Positions 1 to 4,636 of a DNA stretch of 7,216 nt are shown one piece after another. Position 1 is the stretch's first letter, and each line of letters starts with the position of its first letter. The DNA is taken from assembly GCA_017461685.1 (NCBI GenBank), contig JAFTXF010000081.1, positions 1 to 7,216 on the forward strand. The letters are read 5' to 3'. The notes beneath the pieces are model-generated. The model had not been told where the DNA came from. It made no database searches and saw only the letters and a program-made list of their open reading frames with translations. Position numbers and translations under genes: made by a program. Source of the DNA: Lachnospiraceae bacterium. GTDB lineage: Bacteria; Bacillota; Clostridia; Lachnospirales; Lachnospiraceae.

Positions 1-393
1 ACAGATGGAATGATTTGTATGGATTTTACAAATTCCACCGATACCAACGCAGGTTGGAAATCTCCAACCGCTTTAGGCCTTGATCCAGCTAAGGTCAGCA
101 CTATCGTGGCTACTATTCAGGTTGGGGACGGTGTTATTCCGAACACAGCAAGATTACTGTGTTATTCCGATAATTATACGACTGTAAAATTAAATATTAC
201 AGCTGCATATGAATTGGTAGAAGGCAATACTTATAAGGTTACCTTCGACACTACACAGCTCTCTGCTAACTGCAACGAAGGCGAGTTGTTAAATACTGTT
301 AGAATTAATGCCATGAGTATTCTCGGTGATACAACTCAAGGTGCCTACTACCTTGACAGCGTAGAGTTTATAGGTGTCAGCACTGATGAGTAA
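1..393 (+). CDS. C-terminal fragment of a probable secreted beta-sandwich protein (5' end outside window)
   Basis: The frame is open from the first base (Thr-Asp-Gly before the first Met) to a TAA stop at 391-393. No ribosome site precedes the Met at position 10, so this is the last ~130 residues of a longer protein. The segment is rich in Thr, Asn, Tyr and Val with alternating hydrophobic residues, has few charged residues and only two cysteines besides Cys6-type positions, and ends in a YYLDSVEFIGV strand. That last pattern is common at the end of carbohydrate-binding or galactose-binding-like jelly-roll domains (x-x-D-x-V/I-x-F). A role as an accessory domain of an extracellular glycan-degrading enzyme is my inference; no catalytic motif is in view. 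There is no LPXTG motif, dockerin repeat or membrane anchor at the C-terminus. It converges on the minus-strand genes, and its stop lies ~200 bp before the first terminator. Confidence 0.75.
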   Translation, partial: TDGMICMDFTNSTDTNAGWKSPTALGLDPAKVSTIVATIQVGDGVIPNTARLLCYSDNYTTVKLNITAAYELVEGNTYKVTFDTTQLSANCNEGELLNTVRINAMSILGDTTQGAYYLDSVEFIGVSTDE

Positions 394-481
394 AATTTAC
401 AATATTATCCGGTAATGTTTCCCATACACGCGTAAAAACCGTTTCTATTTATACATTACACGCAAAGAAACACTATCAATA

Positions 482-510
482 TTGACTAAATAAATTGTTG
501 CATATAAAAA
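482..510 (+). promoter_or_regulatory. Possible sigma-A promoter in front of the terminator
   Basis: A TTGACT -35 box at 482-487 is followed by TATAAA at 503-508 (15-bp spacer) or TAAAAA at 505-510 (17-bp spacer). The -35 overlaps a perfect 10-bp palindrome, TCAATATTGA (476-485), which could be an operator. Transcription from here would run ~120 nt into the terminator at 592-637. The surrounding DNA is very AT-rich, so chance matches are likely. Confidence 0.3.
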
Positions 511-591
511 TAATTTACAGTCAATTTTAATTAGTTTTCTGCAAAATATATTACAATTATATCTTACTTTTTGAATAGACCGGATTGGATT

Positions 592-637
592 GGGCCAACG
601 CTAAGCTGCATTTACAGCTTAGCGTTGGCCCGTTTTT
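592..637 (+). terminator. Rho-independent terminator, perfect 17-bp stem
   Basis: GGGCCAACGCTAAGCTG (592-608) pairs perfectly with CAGCTTAGCGTTGGCCC (615-631) across a 6-nt CATTTA loop. A TTTTT tract follows at 633-637. The T-tract is on the plus side, so it stops rightward transcription from the gene ending at 393 or from a small RNA inside the gap. On the minus strand no T-run follows the hairpin, so it is a weaker candidate for ending the leftward gene that stops at 686. The rest of the 394-685 gap shows no gene. Confidence 0.9.
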
Positions 638-685
638 CACCTTGATTTTAAATTGTATCCGCAATAGGCAGACCACCTTAGCTCC

Positions 686-2056
686 TTAGAACGAACAGGT
701 AACCGTAGGCAAGGTATTATATCCTGCACCTGTAAGCTTGGTCATACGCTCTAAGTAACCGTTCTCGTAACGTTTCTTTAAATATTCACTGTCCACAGCA
801 TCCAAATCTCCCCAGAGGCGAACCTTGGTCTCCCCCGGATACCACACCAGAGCCTGCTCGCCTGCATAGCCAAAATATTTGGTCAGATTCAGCACGCTGC
901 CGCCAATACGGCAAAGTACCTTGCCTGTTTCATCGTAGAGCACACCCTTTGCATAAAATTCGTGATATCCATCACCATTTAAATCCACCGGTGAACAGGT
1001 ATTGATCGGCACCGGAAAATCAAAGGCAACGTCCTCTCCTGTCATGGCATCCATCACATAAATTTCATCCGGAATATGGCTGGCCTGCGGCTTGATTTTC
1101 ACAGCCAGAGCCATTTTGAAGTGGTCCGGTCTCACCGTCGCTACCCAGCCGGTATGTATATGATTGGTATTATAGGCGGTATATTCGCTCTGTACCCTGC
1201 GCCATACCACATTGCCCTTTTCATCATACATTACCACACGCCAGCAGCCTACATAGTCCTTATCCTCACGGCAGGTGTAAATGTATTTTTTGCCGTCAGG
1301 TCCCCAGAACATCTGCACTACATCGCTGTGTCCCTGGAAATCATCTTTGCCGCAAACGAACAAATCATGTCCGTCATCCAGAGAAAATAATCGTTCACCC
1401 CAGAACACTTCATCAATACCGTCTTCATTAAAATCAATGACAGATATGTGATGAGAGGAACGAGGTCCCGGCTCCTCAGCACTGATTTTTCTTTCCCAAC
1501 GCTTGGACATATCGCTGTTATACGCCTGCAGGAACATATCGCCATAGGTACCCTGAGCCGTAACCAATACCGGTTCTCCGTGCACGTAGCCTGCTGTCAA
1601 ATTAGGACGATAGCAGTTCGCTATAGATTCATGCAGCGTATTTTCTGCCGGAAAATACCAGCTGTCCATAGTTTCACCGGTTCTCGGGTCAATCTTTTCC
1701 AGAATGGAGTTCAGCACACTGAAAGGCCTCATATCATCTGTATTATGTACAAAATAGATTTCGTCCATGCCGTCCCGGTCTAAGTCAAAGGCTATAAACG
1801 GACAGAACCACACGCCGGGCATAACGCCGGGACCGTACTCACGGTGCCACAGTCTCTGGCCTTTCTCACCGTACAATGCCAGATGCATGTTACCGGTCTG
1901 AGGACGGATATACTCTTCCCACGGATCCATATTGTGGGAATCAGAGTATCCGAACAGGATATATTCCGGCTCATCCTTTGCAATTCTTAGCTGCAAAGAG
2001 CGAATATTTCCTAACGGCAGACCTAAATCGAACTCTTTCAAAATCTGAATATTCAT
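686..2056 (-). CDS. PL11-like (rhamnogalacturonan lyase-type) beta-propeller protein, no signal peptide
   Basis: A 456-residue protein with three D-x-[DN]-x-DG calcium-type loops: DLDRDG (91-96), DFNEDG (208-213) and DLNGDG (358-363). Around the second, HHISVIDFNEDGIDEVFWG leads on to DDGHDLF and QGHSDVV (241-247). This matches the order in polysaccharide lyase family 11 (YesW/YesX), where a DVDGDGKDEI loop precedes a DDDG segment and a GHGDAL motif. PL11 enzymes cleave the rhamnose-galacturonate backbone of pectin. Unlike typical PL11 enzymes (~600 aa), this protein lacks the N-terminal sandwich domain and begins directly with MNIQILKEFDLG, with no signal peptide. It therefore probably acts in the cytoplasm on imported oligosaccharides, if it is an enzyme at all. 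The start is fixed by GGAGG at 2064-2068, 7 nt before ATG, and a promoter lies just upstream. The distant relation to PL11 is visible; activity and substrate are inferred. Confidence 0.85.
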   Translation of the reverse strand: MNIQILKEFDLGLPLGNIRSLQLRIAKDEPEYILFGYSDSHNMDPWEEYIRPQTGNMHLALYGEKGQRLWHREYGPGVMPGVWFCPFIAFDLDRDGMDEIYFVHNTDDMRPFSVLNSILEKIDPRTGETMDSWYFPAENTLHESIANCYRPNLTAGYVHGEPVLVTAQGTYGDMFLQAYNSDMSKRWERKISAEEPGPRSSHHISVIDFNEDGIDEVFWGERLFSLDDGHDLFVCGKDDFQGHSDVVQMFWGPDGKKYIYTCREDKDYVGCWRVVMYDEKGNVVWRRVQSEYTAYNTNHIHTGWVATVRPDHFKMALAVKIKPQASHIPDEIYVMDAMTGEDVAFDFPVPINTCSPVDLNGDGYHEFYAKGVLYDETGKVLCRIGGSVLNLTKYFGYAGEQALVWYPGETKVRLWGDLDAVDSEYLKKRYENGYLERMTKLTGAGYNTLPTVTCSF

Positions 2057-2088
2057 AATATAACCTCCATTCCTTGGTTGTTATCGGT

Positions 2089-2117
2089 ATTTTACTCCAA
2101 ATAATTACCAATTGCAA
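2089..2117 (-). promoter_or_regulatory. Sigma-A-type promoter of the PL11-like gene
   Basis: Read on the minus strand, TTGCAA (2112-2117) and TAAAAT (2089-2094) are separated by exactly 17 bp. They lie 32-61 bp upstream of the ATG at 2056, giving a short leader with the GGAGG site. This supports the gene being a separate unit from the PHP gene that ends at 2179. Confidence 0.6.
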
Positions 2118-2118
2118 C

Positions 2119-2132
2119 ACAATAGGAATTGT
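2119..2132. promoter_or_regulatory. Candidate operator, inverted repeat ACAAT-N4-ATTGT
   Basis: A 5-4-5 inverted repeat, ACAAT AGGA ATTGT, sits 1 bp upstream of the predicted -35 box. Its position suits a regulator site for the PL11-like gene. It is short and AT-rich, so it could be chance; the binding protein is unknown. Confidence 0.3.
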
Positions 2133-2178
2133 TTTATACGAGCGGTTTTGATATGTCGAAACCAAGAAGACAGTACTT

Positions 2179-2853
2179 TCACTCTACCACCTGTATCTTG
2201 CCGGCTTTCATCATCTCCAGATAATCTGTCGGCTTCTCAATCCGTTCCTCGGTCTCGATGCTGCAACGGAAGTTGTCCGTTACACTATGACTATCGGAAC
2301 CTGCCGTCTCCGGGAGGCCATACATCTGCGCGTATAGCTTTCCTCTGTCATTCATACCCTCATCATGCCTCTGGCCGCCATTGAAAACTTCTACTCCGTC
2401 TACATCTCTGGGAAATAATTGAATATGGTCAATATAAGGCCTTTCTCTGAAGGGATGGCCCTGGACGATAAATCCACCGTCCTCATGCATCATACGGAAG
2501 GCTTCCCTGGCATCCTGTTTATCAATATCCGGATGTGCCAAAAGCCAGGCCTTGTCCAGATTGTACACCAAAAAATCTGCAGCATTTACACCATATTCAA
2601 AGCCAAAGAATACCTGCAGACCGATTTTGTCCCCCTCTGCCTTGGCATGTTCATAGCCTTTGCAGAAAAGCTCTACCTTCTCTGCCCAGGGGAGACTTCG
2701 GTCTACCGCACAATTTCCGTTAAAAAAATGGTCTGTCACAAAAATGCCTGTATAGCCCTGCTCCTTGTAGCTTCTCGCCATCTCCGCACCGGTGGACCTG
2801 CCGCAGGCACTGCCTTCGCTGGTATGCATATGTGTTTCGTATTTGTAACTCAT
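2179..2853 (-). CDS. PHP-domain metal-dependent phosphoesterase/hydrolase
   Basis: A 224-residue single-domain protein with the full PHP metal-ligand set: H-x-H at 8/10 (THMHTSEGS), TDH at 40-42, Glu86 in FGFEYG, His133 in QGHPF, EVFN (155-158) and D-x-H at 187/189 (GSDSHS). PHP proteins bind two or three metal ions (Mn, Fe or Zn) and hydrolyse phosphoesters; relatives include histidinol phosphatase and YciV/TrpH-type 5'-3' exonucleases. The length fits a stand-alone PHP enzyme of unknown substrate. No signal peptide or membrane segment is seen, so it is cytoplasmic. The ATG overlaps the TGA of the upstream repressor (ATGA, 2850-2853). A GGAGG lies 13 nt upstream inside the repressor's last codons, too far for optimal initiation, so translation probably depends on coupling. 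Pairing with a metal-sensing repressor fits a metal-dependent enzyme. Confidence 0.9.
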   Translation of the reverse strand: MSYKYETHMHTSEGSACGRSTGAEMARSYKEQGYTGIFVTDHFFNGNCAVDRSLPWAEKVELFCKGYEHAKAEGDKIGLQVFFGFEYGVNAADFLVYNLDKAWLLAHPDIDKQDAREAFRMMHEDGGFIVQGHPFRERPYIDHIQLFPRDVDGVEVFNGGQRHDEGMNDRGKLYAQMYGLPETAGSDSHSVTDNFRCSIETEERIEKPTDYLEMMKAGKIQVVE

Positions 2854-3215
2854 TTCTTTAAATTGGCCTCCAAAAATCCTTTGATTGCTTCGAAGCTCTC
2901 TATACTCAGCGCATGCTCCATATTGCAGGCATCCTCTTCTGCCACTTTGGCATCCACGCCCAGGCTGGTGAGAAAATTATAAAACAGCTCGTGCCGCTCC
3001 ATCACCCGCTCTGCAATCTCACGGCCTGCCGCTGTAAGACTGAGCTCATGCCCGTCCATAATCAGATAGCCTGCTTCCTCCAAATTATGTACTGCTACGC
3101 TGACACTGGGCTTGGAAACCCCCAAATCTCGGGCGACGTCGATACTTCTGACATTGCCGCGCTCCCTGCCAATCCTTAATATACTTTCTAAATAATCTTC
3201 ACCGGACTGTTTCAT
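2850..3215 (-). CDS. DtxR/MntR-family metal-dependent transcriptional regulator
   Basis: A 121-residue protein. An N-terminal winged helix-turn-helix (about 5-60; SIDVARDLGVSKPSVSVAVHNLEEAGYL carries the recognition helix) is followed by the metal-binding dimerisation domain (VMERHELFYNFL ... EEDACNMEHALS). By alignment from memory with MntR and DtxR, the ligands are Asp7, Glu10, His75, Cys97, Glu100 and His101. Asp7 is MntR-like, while Cys97 sits where DtxR has Cys102 and MntR has Glu99. There is no SH3-like third domain, so the protein is short, as in MntR. Such proteins repress metal uptake genes, or control efflux genes, when Mn(II) or Fe(II) is plentiful. Start: AGGAGG at 3225-3230, 9 nt from ATG. 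It is coupled to the PHP gene by a 4-nt overlap. No metal transporter is in view, so its targets are elsewhere or unknown. Confidence 0.92.
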   Translation of the reverse strand: MKQSGEDYLESILRIGRERGNVRSIDVARDLGVSKPSVSVAVHNLEEAGYLIMDGHELSLTAAGREIAERVMERHELFYNFLTSLGVDAKVAEEDACNMEHALSIESFEAIKGFLEANLKK

Positions 3216-3232
3216 GTCAGTGTACCTCCTTG

Positions 3233-3246
3233 TATTGTGTTAATGT
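3233..3246. repeat. Left copy of the 14-bp flanking direct repeat
   Basis: TATTGTGTTAATGT is identical to 3449-3462 and brackets the fold-back element. The bases just outside differ on both sides (G/A before, A/T after), so the repeat is exactly 14 bp. Best explained as a target-site duplication. Confidence 0.75.
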
Positions 3247-3448
3247 AGATGTTTGCAAAACTCGGTGACTGCAGGCGGAAGTGATATATATTCCGGTAGA
3301 GGGGCCTTGAAAAGCGCCGGTCCTTAGCGAAGCAAGGTGATAGCCGCAGTCTGAGCTTAGTACCGCTGCAGCTTTTCACGGAACGGAAGTGTCCCCGAGA
3401 CGGAATATATATCACTTCTGCCGGCAGTCACCGAGTTTCGCAAACTCA
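3247..3448. mobile_element. MITE-like fold-back element with 45-bp terminal inverted repeats
   Basis: The arms 3251-3295 and 3401-3445 are inverted copies matching at 42 of 45 positions. They start with GTTTGC and end at GATATATATTCCG. The ~105-bp interior folds further: GGGG 3301-3304 with CCCC 3393-3396, TGAAAAGC 3308-3315 with GCTTTTCA 3371-3378, CGGT 3318-3321 with ACCG 3362-3365, and a hairpin at 3322-3337 (CCTT-A-GC-GAA-GC-AAGG). No transposase or credible ORF is inside. A 14-bp direct repeat flanks it exactly. It lies between the stop of the alarmone synthetase and the ribosome site of the repressor, so it would be transcribed in the operon mRNA as a long hairpin. I do not recognise the family. 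An IS-derived, non-autonomous element is the best reading; a structured RNA is the alternative. Confidence 0.75.
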
Positions 3449-3462
3449 TATTGTGTTAATGT
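3449..3462. repeat. Right copy of the 14-bp flanking direct repeat
   Basis: Identical to 3233-3246. It contains the TAA stop codon of the alarmone synthetase gene (minus strand, 3456-3458), so the insertion left the reading frame intact. Confidence 0.75.
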
Positions 3463-4124
3463 TTCTGTTCTACTTCATCAATCATGTAGCGGATATCCTG
3501 CATGCGCATATCCACTTCGGAAATCACATCTGCACACTTTTTCAGCTCCGTTGCAATGCGTTCCGGGTTCTCGATTTTCTTTTTGTACTTGAGCTGGTGC
3601 TCCAGACTTGCCCAGAAATCCATGGCAATGGTACGAAACTGCACCTCTACCACCATATGTCGCTTCTCCTGAGACAAGAAAATCGGTACTTCCAATATCA
3701 AGTGGAGGCTGCGGTATCCGTTGGGCTTTGGATTCTTAATATAATCCTTGATCTCTACAATCCGAATGTCGTCCTGGCTGGTGAGCAGTTCGGCCAGCTT
3801 GTAAATATCCTCCACAAAAGAGCAGATAACCCTGACCCCTGCAATGTCCGTAAGCTTCTCCCGCATATTCTCTACCGTAACCTCATAGCCTCTGCTCTGA
3901 AGCTTTTCGATAATGCTCACCGGCTTCTTGATACGGGACTTAATGGTCTGTATCGGATTGCGGTCTGCCCGCACGGAAAATTCCTCATCCAACACGCGGA
4001 GCTTGGTCTCTATCTCCCGAATGGCGCATCGATTGTACATCATAAGTTCTACGAAAGGCTTGGCACGCTTTAACGCTTCAATGCGTTCTGTATCTAACCA
4101 CATACCGCCCTGCTGATTCTCCAT
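3456..4124 (-). CDS. GTP pyrophosphokinase, small alarmone synthetase (YwaC/RelP-type)
   Basis: Transfers pyrophosphate from ATP to GDP or GTP to make (p)ppGpp, the stringent-response alarmone, in the cytoplasm. In the 222-residue form the RelA/SpoT synthetase domain is intact: KSRIKKP (62-68), DIAGVRVICSF (93-103), DYIKNPKPNGYRSLHL (127-142) and VEVQFRTIAMDFWASLEH (159-176). There is no HD hydrolase domain and no TGS/ACT region, which is the small-synthetase plan. NPIQTIKSR and NPKPNGYRSLHL resemble B. subtilis YwaC (RelP) more than YjbM (RelQ), recalled from memory. The start at 4124 is chosen because AAAGGA (4131-4136) lies 6 nt upstream and the resulting length suits the family (~210-220 aa). 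An in-frame ATG at 4280 would add 52 basic, low-complexity residues, but it has only a weak AAGGGTG site, and the extra DNA holds an out-of-frame repeat. Such enzymes are usually controlled by stress-induced transcription. Confidence 0.93.
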   Translation of the reverse strand: MENQQGGMWLDTERIEALKRAKPFVELMMYNRCAIREIETKLRVLDEEFSVRADRNPIQTIKSRIKKPVSIIEKLQSRGYEVTVENMREKLTDIAGVRVICSFVEDIYKLAELLTSQDDIRIVEIKDYIKNPKPNGYRSLHLILEVPIFLSQEKRHMVVEVQFRTIAMDFWASLEHQLKYKKKIENPERIATELKKCADVISEVDMRMQDIRYMIDEVEQKH

Positions 4125-4130
4125 AGTAAT

Positions 4131-4136
4131 TCCTTT
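4131..4136 (-). promoter_or_regulatory. Ribosome binding site that decides the synthetase start
   Basis: Minus-strand AAAGGA, 6 nt before the ATG at 4124. It is a better-placed site than the AAGGGTG before the ATG at 4280. Confidence 0.6.
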
Positions 4137-4161
4137 CATCCGGTAACCGGGCGACTTATTA

Positions 4162-4249
4162 CTTTCCTGCAGTCTCTGTGCTGCTTTCGTGCTGCGTCCG
4201 TACTGCTTTCCTGCAGTCTCTGCGCTGTTTTTTGCACCGCCGCTTACCG
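4162..4249. repeat. Degenerate 44-bp tandem repeat upstream of the synthetase start
   Basis: The 22 bases at 4162-4183 and 4206-4227 differ at one position, and the units are adjacent with a 44-bp period. The second half of each unit has diverged. As 44 is not a multiple of three, the two copies would be read in different frames if this DNA were coding (AETAGK versus QRLQES). This argues that it is leader rather than protein-coding sequence. Confidence 0.65.
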
Positions 4250-4302
4250 TTCTCATAAACTTCTTGATAGGAGCATCCATACACAGGACACCCTTCAGTT
4301 CT

Positions 4303-4336
4303 ATTTTACTAAAATATACCTTTAAATGGAAGTAAA
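4303..4336 (-). promoter_or_regulatory. Weak candidate promoter for the synthetase gene
   Basis: On the minus strand, TAAAAT (4303-4308) lies 17 bp after a poor -35, TTCCAT. Alternatively, TTTACT (4331-4336) lies 17 bp before TTTAGT. The 4300-4380 stretch is very AT-rich, so neither is secure. Either would give a leader of ~170 nt to the ATG at 4124. Confidence 0.25.
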
Positions 4337-4375
4337 ACTCTGTTAATTTTTTATGAATTTATAAAGAATTTTCTA

Positions 4376-4636
4376 ATTTATTACGGCGTATTTTTATTCT
4401 CCCGGCAGGTATGGTCCTGCATTTCAGAAGGCATTAGAATGGTTGCGTGTAAAACCAGCGGCTGCAATTCAGAAAATGGGTTGGCAGAGTTTCCTGTCTG
4501 ACCGCAGGGAGTTTGGAAATCTCTGACAACCAATGTCATCTCTGAATGCAGCGGCGTAAGTTTTACCAGCAAGTTTCTATTAACTTCTGAAATGCAGGAC
4601 CATACCTGCCGAGAAAATAACTTACACCGTATAAAT
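4376..4636. repeat. ~260-bp imperfect palindrome (long fold-back element) abutting mfd
   Basis: A perfect 28-bp inverted repeat (4403-4430 with 4584-4611) is the core of a longer imperfect one. Inward, GTAAAAC 4449-4455 pairs with 4560-4566. GGTTGGCAGAGTTTCC (4479-4494) pairs with 4515-4531 with one mismatch and one bulge. This leaves a 20-nt loop at 4495-4514. Outward, TACGGCGTA (4382-4390) matches TACACCGTA (4623-4631) inverted, with one mismatch, and ATTTA extends it. Each 28-bp arm also contains its own small hairpin, GCAGG-N6-CCTGC. It fills the whole gap between mfd and the synthetase leader, and no ORF in it is credible. The family is not recognised. Possible roles are a MITE-like element or an mRNA-end hairpin for mfd; no T-tract follows on either strand. 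Confidence 0.8.

Noticed and set aside
2144..2163. Hairpin GGTTTTGA-TATG-TCGAAACC as a terminator for the PHP gene
   Set aside because: The stem is short with one imperfect pair, and no T-tract follows on the minus strand, so termination cannot be claimed.
3230..3260. Promoter for the repressor inside the element's left arm (TTGCAA on the minus strand, 17 bp, ATACAA)
   Set aside because: The -10 match is poor, and TTGCAA here is simply part of the terminal repeat. Possible, but not supportable.
3212..3415. 67-codon minus-strand ORF just upstream of the repressor
   Set aside because: It lies almost wholly in the inverted-repeat element. Its peptide (RNIYHF..QSPSFAN) reappears from the other arm on the plus strand (3389-3592), as expected from palindromic DNA. 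It has no supporting ribosome site.
3233..3462. CRISPR-like repeat or attachment sites
   Set aside because: There are only two direct copies, 216 bp apart, enclosing an inverted-repeat element with no integrase or spacers. A target-site duplication explains them better.
3453..4073. 206-codon plus-strand ORF
   Set aside because: It is antisense to the RelA/SpoT-domain gene, whose motifs are unmistakable. No domain or ribosome site supports it.
4381..4572. Small minus-strand ORF between mfd and the synthetase
   Set aside because: It is a translation of the long palindrome. The same MQDHTCREN peptide appears from the other arm on the plus strand at 4592, so the ORF is a by-product of symmetry.
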